DNA of 64,000 bases from Gavia stellata. Its lineage: Eukaryota; Chordata; Aves; Gaviiformes; Gaviidae. The notes under the pieces are model-generated. The model saw only the letters and a program-made list of their open reading frames with translations. It ran no database searches and was not told where the DNA came from. Made by a program: the position numbers and the translations under genes. The stretch spans positions 4,638,034 through 4,702,033 of the forward strand of contig NC_082618.1 of NCBI RefSeq assembly GCF_030936135.1, given 5' to 3'. This document shows positions 37,071 to 50,633 of the stretch, one piece after another; the stretch's first letter is position 1, and every line of letters starts with the position of its first letter.

Positions 37071-38949
37071 TGCCAGAAGCATGTCTTGTCTAATCACCTG
37101 TGTTTAATATCTCCTAGGGTCTTGCAAAGTCAGTGAAGGCTGAAGCAGCAAATTTTGCATGCAACTGAAAATAAAATGCTCTTGGACAGTTAAGACTTGA
37201 AGACTACGAAGAGCTTCTGAAGGGGCTAACCCAAGCCAGGAGAATGGGTAGGAAAGCCACTGGTACTGTTCAGTGCTGTTAAATACTGATAAATGATCTA
37301 TCCCAGCCTGTCAGGAGAGGGAACTTGGCATGTTTGGGACAAGAAGCTGAACCAGGCCCCTAGCACACAGCCTGAAGCTGCAATAAACTGCCAGGGGTGG
37401 GGGTCCAGCTGCATCCAGTTTGGCTGTGCACACACAGCTGAGGAGGATCACCCAGATTAAAGGGCAGGAGAGCCTCAGAATCGTTCAGTGTTTTGGGTGT
37501 GCTGCAGCTCCTGACTGCTTTCCCAGGAGAAGAGTGAATTTGGGGCAGTTTGTAGCCCTGTTGAGATGGGGGATCATAGAGTAAATCTCTTTTTTTGTTA
37601 CCCTGTCAGGCTGAGCAGAGGTTTCCTGGAGACTGACTCTGAGCAAAATGGCTGAGTGGCTGAACGTCCTAGGGTGAGTTGCTGGGTGTTGTGTGTTTTC
37701 TTGGGGGTGGGAGAAGGGAAGACGTTCCCCTTGCTGAGGTTAAGGGGAGACTGAAGGGAATGGTGCTCAGGCTGACCTGAGCCAGGGCTGGGGATGGAGG
37801 ACCCTGTTATGTCACAGCTCGAGGTACTGAGGGCTTTTTGTAAATAAGTAGTGGCTGTTTCTGAGCGGGCTTGGTGGCTGGGTGCTGCTGGACCAGACCT
37901 TTTGAGCTCCCTTTGAGCCCAGAGAGTGCTGATCCATTGCCTGCTCTGGGTCCGGGACACCCTGGGGGCAGCTGTGGGGCAACCCCAGGGAGGCCACGCT
38001 GAGCTGCAGTGCAGTCTGCACCTTTGCCTGCTTGTGTGATTTGCTCCAGTGATTAATGACAGCGGCTGTTTAAAAAACTGGTGCCTCATTTGCAGTCTAA
38101 ACTTGTCTGGTTACAGGCTCCAGCCAGGGGCTATTTATCTCTGTGTGCAGGCTCTGGAGGTGGGCACCATGGGGGAAGGGGTAGGTGCTCACCCGCGGGT
38201 GGGGGATGAACTTAGCCATTTTCCCAGCATCTTTCAGGGATCATTTTCCAGCTGCAGACTCTCGCAAGGATCATGTTGCCCCTGAGGGGGAGAGGTCTCT
38301 GCATTTGCAGAGCCCCACAGGGAAGCCGCAGGCTCCAAGGATACCCCAGCAAAATTTGCTTTCTGTGGTAAATCAGGGCTGTCTGGATGGCTGCACAAAC
38401 AGAAAAGGTGTGGAGTGGGTATTGTGAGCTTGCAGGATCTGAGGGTAAAAAACTTAGAAAGACAGTTGTGTCATCTTTTAAAAATTAAATCCCTTCTTGT
38501 GGTGTTTGGTTCAGATGAATTGCTTGCCCAGTCAGTGAGTTGCAACAGCCCAGGTTCCTCCTGCACTGGGAAGGGGACACTGAAAGGCCCACAAATGGGG
38601 TTGGTGATACTGTCACCAAATGTGGGATGTACAAGGGTTTTAAACACAAACTCGGTTGCTGTACAGAGAGGGAGTCTTGCTGCTGGCTTCCTTCTTGGGG
38701 TACTGCCTTTGCAAAACACCCACATCCTTCCACGACTGCAGAAATGTTCCTCCTGCCTGGGACTCACTGTGTGAGTCTCCAAGCTCCGGGCCATCCTGGG
38801 TGCTAGGCAAAGGGGGTCTACACGAGGTGGTGGGAAAGGGAGCGCTTACGTGTGATGCCAAAATGAGCAGGATGCACATACTAAAGCAGAGATTACTTTT
38901 TCACGTGTTACCTTGTGAATGAAGCATCTTAAAAGTTATTTATTTCTTA

Positions 38950-40245
38950 CTTTATCTGTGTAACTTCTGCAGGGCGAACGTGGCAGCAAGCACCAGCTTT
39001 TGGGTGTTTGGGGTGCGCTGCTGCAGCGCACTGGGTTCGCCTCGCGTGGTCTCTCGGTTAATCAGGGAGATACAGGGCCTTGTGAGATGTGTCGGTGATG
39101 TTTCGGGATGGGGGCTCGGGGTCCCCGGGTGTGCGCCCTGCCTGTGCCCAGAGCTGAGCCGGGGCTTCCCGCGGTGACGCTGCCAGCTCTGCCCAGGTGG
39201 GAGCGCGCAGCCCCGGTGCGTTTCGTGCCCATGCGGGACCGCGGCTCGCCTCCCCCGGCTCGCCCCTGGGCCCCGGGGTGCCCGGCCGCCTTCACTGACG
39301 GGGAGCCCCTTCGCAGCGGGGTCTGCTGCGAGGCCTGGCAAGGGTTAACGCCGAAACCCCACGCCCCCTTTGACGGAGTCGGACCAACCTCGCCAAATTT
39401 GAAAAGGCATCCGGGGCTGAGTGTGCGCCCTGGGCGCAAAGAGCCGCGCTGGCCCCGGACCCCCTGCGCGGGCAGCAGCCGCCGCCGGGGCTCGGCTTGC
39501 CGAGGGACGGGTCTTCCCTTTGGGAGCCGGAGCAGCGGTCCCTGAGTCCCGGGCATCCCTGCCCCGTGGTCCCCGGTCCCAGGGGCACCTCCGCGCCGCG
39601 GGATCCCGCCGTGACCCCGGCCGGGGGAGGCACGGTGGGGCCCCGCGCCTGCCGTGCCGTGTGAGAGGAAAAGGGGGAGCGGGAGGAAAACCCTGTTCTT
39701 GCAAAAATGCAGTTCGCTCTTTTCTTGTCCTGGTGCTGCTGCCTGCATGGATGTGCGCTGGGGACCGGCTTCCTCTATCAATTCCCAGCGTCAACCTTGC
39801 AGCACAACTACCCAGAACAGAGCTCGGGCTCGCCGGGCAGCGGCTTCGCCAGTCGCCGGTGAGTAAGACCGGGTCCGCCTCCCCGGCGAGGAGGCTGGGA
39901 CCCGCCGGTGGCTCCCGGGGGGAGCAACAGGCACGGCAAAACCGCGGGCAGCGATCCCCGCGGAGGGTGCGAGGGGCTTGGCGCGCCGCTGCCCCTCGGG
40001 GGGGCCGGGCTGGGCTGCCCCCATCCTAAATGGGGTGGGGGAGGCTCCCTACCTGCCCGCAGCAGTGTCTCTCTCCAGGGCAGGGAGCGACTAGGGAAGC
40101 GAGGAGCTGAGCTTCGGCAAATGAAATCCGCAAACTCTTCCCCTTCTTGCCTCCCCCAGCCCGTCGGGGAGGGGAAGGTGGCTTTGCCGGGTCCGCGGGG
40201 CAGCGCGTCCCCGCGCAGGCGGAGCCGTAAAAGCTACTGAACCGG
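38950..40245. promoter_or_regulatory. COL26A1: CpG island / COL26A1 promoter and first exon
   Basis: About 1.3 kb of dense CpG sequence around COL26A1 coding exon 1, with ~750 bp upstream and ~390 bp downstream of it in intron 1. I see no TATA box in the proximal 300 bp, so dispersed initiation is likely and the transcription start cannot be fixed. Open frames of up to ~240 codons on both strands within the island reflect base composition and are not genes. Confidence 0.85.
39707..39858 (+). CDS. COL26A1: COL26A1 (EMID2) coding exon 1, collagen alpha-1(XXVI) chain, N terminus only
   Basis: 152 nt from ATG to the donor GTGAGT: 50 codons plus two bases of an Arg codon (phase 2). The peptide starts MQFALFLSWCCCLHGCALG, a secretory signal peptide with a hydrophobic core and Cys-rich end. 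GTGFLYQF, LQHNYPE and GSPGSGFASR follow, matching the remembered human order ATGFLYPF ... GSPGSGYASRR closely. Type XXVI collagen is a secreted extracellular-matrix protein with an N-terminal EMI domain and two collagenous stretches, best known from testis and ovary. The EMI domain should begin in exon 2, which I could not find in the remaining 24 kb, consistent with a long first intron. The ATG has A at -3. Orientation and position opposite IFT22 agree with the human gene order. Confidence 0.92.
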
Positions 40246-41353
40246 GACACGGGTGATGCCGGCAGAGGGAACTGTTATAGCCCTCGGCTGCGAGGAAAAA
40301 CTTGTTCAGCTCAACAAAGGAAAGACCTTAATTACAGATCTCTATTCAAGAGCTGCAGCTTTCAAATAGCTGTTTAAAACCAAACCTCCCACTCTTCTCC
40401 TCTCCCCCCACCCCAAACCAATTTCTTATAAACTTAATGTAAATCAGTTTTGATTTACTGTATCTTGCTGCTTCAGTAGAGCAAACAATTTAGGCTTCTC
40501 CCCCTCCCCTCTGTTTTCTCTGGGTATTTCTCTAGAGGTGAAACAGCTGTTCAGATGAATGAACCGCACTGTATAAAGTGAGAGAGTGGCTTAACCTGGT
40601 TCCAGTTGTTCTTGAATTTCACTATTTATTTTTTTTCTGTGATTCCCTTAAATGGGGACTTGGGAATTTAATATTCAGGGCTCGTCCATCCTGTCTCTAC
40701 CTCTTTTCCTCTTCCCTTTGCTAATACCTACTATGCATGAGTTATACTCCTGTGGAGAAGGGCTTGTGTTGGCACTGCTTATTTGGGCTAGGAATTGGGA
40801 TAAGGCATTTACACAGATTTACATCAGTGTGTCACAGAAGTACAAGAGTGGGTGCTAGCCTTGTGCCTTGCATGGTTCTCGCATATGGTGTGTATTTCAT
40901 CTCCAAGTGGGGGTGGTTTTGTTTGCTGGCCTGTCAAACAGGCCTCAGTCTGTAGGGGGTGTGATGTTAAACTACAGTAACTGTCAAAGGGTTTGAAATG
41001 GCAGAAAATTATAGGAGAGTAATGGGATAAACCTATCCCAGCTGGATGTGTTCCAAGGTACCCCCTTCCCAAAGCATGAGCTGCAATGAGAACCACATGT
41101 CATTTGTCTTACATATCTATTAGCCTGCAGATCTTTGTTCAGAGCTACCACGCTTACATGAGTGCAGACTGTATCTCTGCTCACCGGAGACCTTCCACAA
41201 TTCACACTCTTGCACCATTTTCCCATACCTCAGTTGTTTGGATAGCTGATGCTTTGTCAGGGGGATGCATCCCTCTCCAAGTCTATAAAGTGTTGTATAA
41301 AACCATCTAAAGCTGATTTAAGCAATGATGTTGGGAAAGCTGGTAGAGTATTA

Positions 41354-41366
41354 TTTTTTTTTTTTT
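41354..41366. repeat. Poly-T run (13 T)
   Basis: An uninterrupted T tract in COL26A1 intron 1. No retroposon body could be recognised next to it. Confidence 0.8.
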
Positions 41367-43599
41367 GTCCAATGGAATTTTGCCATGTGAAATCTCCCAT
41401 TCTAGTTTAAAGCAGAGGGGAAAATAAAAAATTGAAGGGAGGGGAAAAATCACTGGTGGATGTTTTGAAATAAAAATTCAAGTTCTTAGTCAAATATCAC
41501 ACGCTGAAGCAATCTTTGTATGTTTTAATTTCCCTTTGAGTGGTGGAGTTTTGTTGTTGGCAAATGTCTAAGAGCTTCACTTTCTGATGGGAAAATCCAT
41601 GTGGGAAAACTTTACCCAGCCACAATGTTGGACCTCTGCAGGGGGAGCCTCCTGCAGGGTGCAGCTTCAGGTTGGGATAGCTGTGCTTTTCTGGATTTAA
41701 TATGGTGCTGGGTAAGAATGAGGCTTTTTGCTCTAAAGTCTGACATTAATGTATGTGGGTGTGAAGCCTTTTTTCAGAGGACTGAATCAGACTGGTATAA
41801 ACTGTCATTTACATTGTTCAGCGTCCCTTTTGCCATCTAAACAGGGGATCTTAGTAGCACCTGAATTATGTGAAGCCAAAGGCAGCTCTGTCACAGCTGA
41901 GCTTGCTGGCCTCTGCCCTGAAGAGGCTGCGCAGGACACAAGATGGTGGGTAGGTGATTACTATTAATGACACTACATGGTCATTCTCGCTTTCACTTCT
42001 GCAACCTTTCCAGTGAGTGCTTTGTCCAGTGACTTCTGGCACTTTTCCTGGGTACCGTCAGCCAAGTATAAGCTGGCCAGAGCCTTGAAAATTACTGTTG
42101 CAGCCCCAGGTTTTTGTATGTTGCAGCACATACTGATGTGATGCTCTGCAGCTGACCTGTTTCCTTGACACAAGACACACCATGTTCCTGCCGTTGTCTT
42201 TTTCTGTCCTTTATTGGCAAGTGAAGACATGATTGAACTGTTTGGGAATCTGCTATAAATTTTTAAAATTAGCTTGTCATAAAGGTTGTATTTCTCCAAG
42301 GAAGAAAAAAGCTGATGGAATCTTTTGTCTTCCACCTAGAAAACTATTCAAAACTCAATAGCTGATATAGTCCTTGGTATCTAGGTTGCAGGCTGCCTCA
42401 GAGATGGGCTTCTGAGGCTCTGAGGACTGCTGAACATTTATTCTGCCAGAAAACGAAGGCCCTGGGCAGTGTAAAAAGCTTGGGGTGGTGGTGGAAGGAA
42501 ATTTGGAAGAAAAAAAATTACTCACATCCTTCAAAATGAAATTGTGGAATACTTGTTCTGCTGGAATGTTGCTTGCTTTGTTTCCTTTTTTAAAATGAAA
42601 ATTCTAGCTTCTGGTTGGCTTCAGTTGACAGATCTTGGTTATTAGACCAAAGACACTTGCAGTGTATCTTTGCATGTGCTTGAATTGCTTTGAACTTCTG
42701 TAGGGGATATGCAAGTAATAATGACTGAAATCCAAGCAGCAGTGTTTGTTGGCATTGTATAGATTGTAGCAGCCTCACTATTTTGTTTGAAATTCACATT
42801 CACTGTGTGCATTTCTAACTTGCTACTGTGCTAAGGCAATGAGAATGGGAAGTGGATCTTACCCAAAGCATAAGAATGGAGGGGCTGTCTGCCAAGCTGA
42901 AACCGTTGTTCTCCAGACTTGGACATGAGAAGCTTTGCTAACAGAGTTAAGAGAAGCTTATTCCCATGTTGGAAGTAGCTTGCTTCTCAAAGAATGCCTG
43001 CATCTGTGTTAGTTGTCTTTGGAATTGGTGTTCTCCCAGCTTAACTTCTCATCCTGTTTTCCTGTAGTTTCAAATTAGTCATGCATCAAGTCCTTGTGAA
43101 CTCAAGTGTGGGAGTTAGAAACTTCTGAGACTAGATGCAGTGCTTAGACTGGAAACCTCTCTAGATGTGAGGTGGAGGTAGCTGAAAGAAAACCCCCAAA
43201 CATGAACTGGCAAGCAATGTAGGATGATAACTCTTTCTTACTGTTAGCTTTACAGTAGCATCACAAAAGTCAGTTGGGGTGGATGCAAAGTCCAACCGTG
43301 ATAGATGGATCTTCAAAACACACCTCAACCTAAAAATTTGTTCCTGTGAATGAACATTAGAACCAAGATGTCACAAATAACAGGACTGTCCAAGTAGGCA
43401 TTCTTATCCAGACTATACTGGTAATTACAAACCGATACTTATTTTGATCACATAGTAATTCCTAGTGCTTGTTACAGCAGTGATGTTTTTAGGATGGATA
43501 TGGAGAGGAAAGTAATGTTGGTCAATTGAAATCTGTAAGTGCAGCTTTTGATTGCTAGGGGCAGAGGTTTTGACAGGGAAGGCCGGGTGGCATCATCCA

Positions 43600-43740
43600 T
43601 TTCTTGTTGCCACATATGTGCCTTGGAGCACAGCCCAGGAGACCTGGGTTCCAGTTGTGCCTCTACCAATGGTTTACTATCTGTGTCAGAGGGCAAATCA
43701 CTTTGCCATGGATTCAGTGGAACAATTAAACACGCTCTAT
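43600..43740 (+). repeat. MIR-like SINE in COL26A1 intron 1
   Basis: Order 'gagcacagcccaggagacctgggttccagttgtgcctct', 'tatctgtgtcagagggcaaatcactttgcc' matches the forward MIR core ('...acctgggttc...tctgcc...tgtgacc..gggcaagtcac'). Boundaries approximate. Confidence 0.7.
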
Positions 43741-46700
43741 GTGCTGCTTTGATGTAGGAAAGATATTTAAACTGACATCAGCTTTCCCGTACTATAGCTT
43801 GTCTTACTTTTCCCCTGAAAAACCTGAAGTGTTGATGCTTTCAGATGTTTAGGTGATGTTTGAAATATGTTGTCAATTATTCCTTGAGGCTAGCAGTCTT
43901 CTAATAGGTCACTTGAATGGCTGGCTTTCAAGATCAAGATGTCTGGGTGGACCTGTTATAGGTAGATCTGTTCTTCTCAAAATAGCTGCCTGCATTGTGC
44001 CTGGTCCTACAGCTACACATCTGCTAGGATGGAATTGCCTTTCCCCAGCCCCACTTGAAGGACTGCACGCAACTGCGCTGTAATGTAACAACTTTCAGCC
44101 TTCTAGGTGGGGTTTTAGTACTTTTAAGTAAGTGTGGGTCTCTTTATGTGATAGAAACCTGTTCTTGATATTAAAAGGTGATCTATAAATCACATCCTGA
44201 TTTATGCAGTCAGAGTGCTTTCAGAACATGTATCTGGAGTTTTCCTGAGAGTTGTCTGTTAATTCTCCCTTTACCAGAGAAAGATGGTTTGAACCTGATT
44301 TCAGCCCTAAACTTTAAACCTCTTGTGGCTCTTAAGTGGGTGTGGAATATAAAACTATACATATTGGAGAAATGTGGTTCTTTTTCCTTTTACTAACATG
44401 ATCTTGCTTTCTGAGTCATTCCCTCCATCACCTAATAGTCTGCTCATTGCCTGAGTTATCTGGTTTTCTATGATTTGCTATGGACTGTGTGAGGATGTCA
44501 AGCAAACAAACTGGGATTTGTGTCATGCTGAGTCCTCTGTGCTAATTCCTCTTTGAAGTGCTCTACCCAGGTAACCAAGAGGTCAGAAGGTCTTAAGCTC
44601 ATCACCAAACCCTTGAACTATCCAGAGTTTGTTTCCTGGACTCTGCAGCCATATGATCTTCATCTGACTTGTGGGGTTCAGTGCTGTAACTTCGCAATGC
44701 AATTAAAACAGTGAAGCCAATGATAGTGTAAGGACCTAGCAATGCTGGAATGGCTTTGAAATACCAGACGTGACTGTAGTTACTGCAGTAAATTCTATTA
44801 ATTTAGGAAGTGTCCTACTGTCTTGCCTTTCCAGCTGCTTCTGTGAATCATTTCCTCTTGTGTAGGTTTTTTTTACCAGTTCTAGGAAGGAAAAGGGAGC
44901 GGAGAGGCAAAGCAATGGGTGGCAGTGAACTTGTGCTCCCCTTGGATAAATTAACAAATGTGTCTCTTTCAATAACCCTTATTTGTTCATTTTCTCAAAG
45001 CTGAGCTTGTTAGTGTGCTAAAATCCTAGTTGAAACACATCAGGTTAGAAACTTCACAGCTTTGCTTGGTGGGAGCAGTTCTGTGACACTTGGATCATAG
45101 AATATTTACTCACATCTTTGTTTTATTGGGCTGTGTCTTGATAAAGGGGGGGAAAAAAAAAAGAATGACTTTTAGATAATGATGAAAGACTGAAAGCATA
45201 AAGTGCTTTAGGTCTGCTGGATTAGGATAATGGACCAGCTACTCATGCTCTTTCCTGCATTAGACTTCTAGCATGTCTGGAAACATTATTGTTTTGTAAA
45301 GCATAGACTACCTCTCCTGTAGGGTAATACTAAAATTCATCCGACCTCGTTTCTGCAATATGCTCAAAGCTCTCAACTCTCTTTTGATTAGAGAGATGTA
45401 GACAGTGCTTAAATTTACTTTCACTGAGGCATAATGTTTATTTTGAAGCTTTAAGCATAAAGCTAGCCTGTGCCAGCTTAGATATTACAAAGACTCTATT
45501 AAGGATCATAGTTGCAAAAGTTTAAAAAAAAAAAGCATAATGTTACTAATTGGGTTACTGTCCTGCAATTTTTCAACTTTTTATATAGTTGAATAATACT
45601 GAAATGCCTGCTTCGTGTATTTATGCACAATGTGGCACTGATCTGAATTAGTCCTTAATACTACTACAGAAAGGAACAAGGGTGGGAACTGTGATATTGT
45701 TCCTTATTGGTTTTGTTCCTTATCTCCTTTTTGGGAAGAAACAATTATTTGTTGACTTGCAATTTATTGCATGGAGTAACATCGTTGTTTTGGCTGGTTT
45801 TGACAAGTTTAATTTTTTTCCTCCTCTTGGAAATGAACAGATGTGTAACTAAAGTGTGCTTGGGTGAAAGTGTTGCCTGTAATGTTTAGGAGAGGACCAA
45901 CAAGTAGGAAGCTATTTCAGGTTTGAGACTCCTTTTCAGCTTCCAAAGCAGGGAAATCATAGCTCTGGCAAAGAAAAAAAAACTCAAAAAACCTCCCCTA
46001 TCCGTTTAGAAATAAATGGCCTTCACCCAGCAGCCCACAAAATGGATGCTACTGAGACAAAAGCTGAAGGTAGCCTCGTAAAGTTTCATGTTAGGGACAG
46101 ATTAGTCTCCTCTTCTGTATCTATGTGGCTTATCTGGAAAAGAGAATCTGCCACTTAAAATCATAGTAGCTGATTTTGAAACCTCTTTGAAGCTGAGAAG
46201 AGAACGTATCTGTGAGGTTCTCTTCCTTCTACTTCTCTGTGGTCTGCTCTGTGTCTCCTGTGAGAGCTGAGTAAGGCTGTCATTATCCAGTCACCTTCCT
46301 TTGTGCTGAGCAAACAAACCATCTGTCAAAACTTTAAAGCTAATGTGAGGTACCAGTATGTAGAAATGCATCTATTCGTATCCAGTCTTGACATCAGGTT
46401 ATGTAGTCAGATGTCTTTTTAATCAGTTCCAACTTTTTCTGCTGCTAGGAACTGGGTGGAAGTGATATTCTTTGCAGTATTTGCACTAGATATAGGCACG
46501 TGTTTGCTCAGAACATCTCAGAAATGCCAGTGCAATGAAATCATGAGGCAGGGGAATATCCCGCTGGACCTGGTCATGTAACCAAGTTGTGCTGAGTCTG
46601 TAGAGTTAAGAACAGGTCCAGTCCTGTTTCTTCTGGGTGTCCCCTCCCAACTTTTTTTTTTTGGTGTATGTGAACTCTAGAGGGGAGTTGTTTTTGACTT

Positions 46701-49129
46701 TGCACATGGACAAGACTCGATTCCTGCCTTCCACTTCTCAATGGAATAAAAAGACCAAGTATGTGTGGTGGGAAGAGAGTGCCTCATAAAGGCAGTGTAG
46801 GCAAAGGTGTTTTATGAAAGAGATGTTTTGTGTGGGGACGGTTTTGGGGATGGACCCTGCAGAAGTGAGAAAGAGGGCGCAGCAAATGCGATTGCAGGAC
46901 CTGAGTATGAAGGTTACTGGTCTTCAGTTCTGCATGAAACTGGAATAGGATGCTCCTTACCCTGTGCATGTTGGATGTTAGCTGTTTAGGACTAAGAAAA
47001 GGCAGCAGCATAGGGGCTAAGTGAGCTAAATACTCCTTTTGCCCTGTTGTGATGACCTTGTGAGATAGAGTTGCTCGGTTAAGGCACTGCACAAAAACTT
47101 CCCTTCTGTCCTTGGCTTGTTTTGTGCCTGGGGTCAGTCAACATCTGCTTTTTCCCCACAGGACTTTGCTTATTTAGCCGTTCAAAAGTGTGGTGCTGGG
47201 AGCTCTCAGCTTGGTTTGAAATGCTTCTTCTCATCATGAAAAGGCTTGGGGCAGATGGGCTGCTGCGGCTGTTCGCATGACATAACGTCTCCGCGCTGAG
47301 TCTCCCATTGGCCTGGTGCTGCGGTGCTTGGTGGGGTGTGGTAGCCCTGAACGGAAGGGCAGACATTTCTTTTTTGCTGTGTGCTGCTTAGCCCTTATTA
47401 AACTCAGATGTTTCTAACCCCTTCCTCCAGGCTCTCATTATTGCTGTAAACACAGCAGAGCACAGGGAGCTTTTTCCAATCCTCATTTGAGGCAGCAATG
47501 GGTGACAGCTCTACCAACAGCTCTCCAGTGTGCCTGTGTGTGAAGGGGGGTTGACATGAATTTAACACTCCAACCCAAGGGAGATTCTGCTTGTGTTTTC
47601 CCTAAAGAAAGACTTTTTTTATCTGATGCCAATTCTCTTCCTTCTGCCTCAGGTTGCTTGGCTTTCTTCTTGCCTGATTCCCTCTTCTGCTTCCCCAGAA
47701 GTGGTCTGGTTTCTGCCACCCTGCTCAATGTGGGCTATCTGGCTGCTTGTCTCATCACTATCTTGTGCAAACTTTGAGTTGTTTGCATTTTCAGGTGGCA
47801 GTGAAAGTGATACCAAGTTTCTGTTGCTGTGCTAGGATGACTAAAAAAGCTCTCCTAGAAGAAAACACCTAGAGCTGGCCGTCGGCAGCGCCGTATCTCA
47901 GCTGTACCTGTTCCAGATTTACTGTGGCTCTGCAGAAAGTTATTTTTCAGCTTTTTGTGAAGGGAGAAAGAGAGGAGAGACTGCCATGGTAACGGGATCT
48001 TAGATGCTTCCTATCTATAAACCACACTTCACACAGTGCGAGCTACCATACCCCCTGCAGGGGAACTTACGAATCTTTGGTATCTCTAAATATAAGCCAT
48101 TAACTTTGAGGTGTAATCAGGCTATTTATAACCTTCTTACACACAGTTCTCCAAGGACTATATCCTTTGCAAATCTACTTAGAAGTCTCAAATATCTGTC
48201 CATTTAATGTAATTCTTTGAGCTGAGAAATTCTTAACCCAGTGAGGTGCATGGCATCTGACTTGGTAAAAGCTGTGTTCCTGCAAGATCTCTGAAGATCT
48301 CTGTAAGATCATCTGTATGACTTGTCCTCATAACATTTTTGCATCTGGCTAAAGATCCTGGTTTTGAACTGTCAGGAGCTAAGTCAGATGTTAGGAAGAT
48401 CATGGCCATTTTGATGCTTTATTTAGTGACTGGATGCCTTTTGGAAATCTAGGCTGTCCTAAGATATTAGAAGATGAGCTACCATGTTAAAAGGTTCTCA
48501 AAATGTGGTTCCTTGAGTCTCTGGCTTGGTTTAAATTGCCCTTCAAGAATTTCTGGCACATGGGAGGTACAGAGAGCTTTTCTCGTTTGGTACTCTACAT
48601 CCCCAAGAAAACACTGATTTAATTAGTGGTCATTGCAGCTTGGAGGTGAACTTTTTATGCTGTTTTTAATGAACTTTAAGCTAAAATGGCAGTGATCCTG
48701 ACGACTGAGCTGTCAGCTTGTGTCTGTCACTGGCACTAGCAGTACAGGACAGAGAAAATCTGATATGCTTAAACTTCAGTATTTCAACATGGCAAACCCC
48801 ACTAACCTAAACACTGAGGGGGGAGTCGCATTCTTTGCTATGCCTAATCTCTGTATTTTGTTAAACATGCATTCCTGCCAGAACTTTATTGGACAGAACA
48901 ATAGTGACCAGCTGGGCAAGTGACCCTGGCTTTTCTGGTCGGCAGAGGAATTCAGCATCTGAGGAGTTCAGATTCTCATGTGCAGCTTAAAGTGATCTGG
49001 ATTTAGTTGCTTTTAATTATCAGCTGGCTGATTCATAAGGCTTTGTTTTCCACCCTCTTTCCCAGGAAAAAGACCATTCCCTTAAATGCTTGGTGTATAT
49101 TCTATAGAGCAGCACAAAGTCTGGAAACT

Positions 49130-49330
49130 GAGACTTGCAAGTTCTCTCGCTCTCTTTTCTTTCCCCTGAATAAAATGGGAATAGCAATACTTCCCTTCAT
49201 GTAAAGGAAGGCTCTGAAGAGTATTTCATGAGGGTGTGGTGAGATCTTAGAGGGAAAGCTGCAAAATCCAAAGTATTGTATATGAATATATGCAGAAGTT
49301 TATAATAAATCTATGAATGATAATACTTGG
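49130..49330 (+). repeat. MIR-like SINE, 3' half
   Basis: The segment 'tttcccctgaataaaatgggaatagcaatacttccc' followed by 'gaagagtatttcatgagggtgtggtgag' matches the 'cccatctgtaaaatggg..ataatagtac' and 'gttgtgaggatta' parts of MIR. The 5' half is not recognisable. Confidence 0.6.
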
Positions 49331-50633
49331 CACAGAACAGAGGTCGTTGTGCTCCCTGTTTACTGCACCTCTCTGATCCTGGATGACTGAAATTAGTCTT
49401 TGGGAGATAGTCTTTGCCTGATCTTTGCAGAGAAGGATTTAGTTTGGAAGGCAAGCTGAGAGGTGGGAGAGGGAGGTGCTGAGCAGGGCAGGCTGGACTG
49501 AACAGCAGCAGTGGTGATGGCACAGGCGGTGGTACTTTCCTCAACTGCAATGAAAGGTTTGTGGGAGGCTGAATATGTAACTTGCCTATAGAAGCAGCGC
49601 TGACCGATGGGGTCAGTGCAAAAATGCCTGCAACAACTGGTGCTGCCTGTCAGTACCAGCCTTTGAGCAAAGGCATGTCTGGGCTGTGATGCTGCGAACT
49701 TCCTCTGTTCCCATGCAGCATCTGAAGTATAGCAGAGAGCAAAAAGGCAAATTGGCTCTGTAGGATGTTACAGCACTTGGCTTAATGCTGCTGTAAATCA
49801 GCGTAACCTGCAGCAAAATATATAGTCTCCCTGCAGTGTATTTTAGGATACAGCGCTGAGCCAAATGGTTTAAACTATAGCACAGTAAAATGCTGTCTCT
49901 TGGGCCACTGTTACTGGAAGTCACTAATGTATATCACAAATGATACAAAAATTTTGGATTACAAAGTTGTAGAAATTCTTAGGCTGTAGGCCTGTGGATA
50001 TAAGCTTTGAATGAGTGTGCATTGCAAGCAGAAATAATAGGATCCCATTTTGCCAAGCACCAGAAAAATACTTGAGTCCTGATAGTTTAATTAAAAGTCT
50101 GCTAAAACCCTTTCAAGACCTCTGCAACTAAACTCATTGGAAATTTATTGCAAGGACTGCAGCTACATATTAATTTTCTTGGGTAACATCCTTTGATAAA
50201 ACCAAGCTCTCTAATTATGTCTGTCAGGCCCTGCCAAGTGGTTACTGGCATCTGAACTAGAAGGTTTTCAAAGCAGCTTCTACAAATGACTATAGAATTT
50301 TGCTGAAAGTAAACTTGCAGCTCCTAGGTAACCCTTTGTAGGAGTTGCTGCATAACCTTTGGGAAGGTAAGGATGAAGCTGTAGCTGTCTGCACTGGGTG
50401 GGAAGAGAGGGGCGAAGTGGGAATGTGGAAATGATAGGAATCATGTCAGCTCGTCTCTTGAGCTGAATGCAACTAGAAGCTAGATTGGTTTGTATCAGAC
50501 ACTTCAGCTGGTGTCCTGGTTGAGCCTGGGAGTCGCACTGTGCTACCCACGTGTGGGTTATTGATTTGTATCTGAGCAACTCTGTGGCCTGTGGAGGCAA
50601 GATTTACTTTGGAGGGCACCTCCATAAGCTCTG

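Larger units (their letters stand above)
24151..38950. other. Spacer between the IFT22 and COL26A1 promoters, no recognised gene
   Basis: No coding exon could be supported on either strand. Identified contents are MIR-like SINEs (26.7, 31.3 and 36.9 kb), an L2-like LINE fragment (32.15-32.77 kb) and an ancient CR1 (33.85-34.65 kb). GC content rises from about 37 kb towards the next island, which lengthens random open frames (for example near 38.4-38.9 kb). Distant control elements for either gene may lie here but cannot be seen by eye. Confidence 0.6.

Noticed and set aside
37651-37675. Possible upstream mini-exon: ATG followed by eight codons and a GTGAGT donor
   Set aside because: No CpG island, no acceptor or promoter signal, and the COL26A1 signal peptide is complete in the exon at 39.7 kb.
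39062-39794. Open frames of up to 239 codons on the minus strand over the COL26A1 exon
   Set aside because: They run antisense through a CpG island where stop codons are rare, are rich in Gly, Pro, Arg and Ala, and overlap a confidently identified exon.
45090-45112. 'ggatcatagaatattt' resembling a CR1 tail
   Set aside because: Only about ten bases match and no CR1 body follows on either side.
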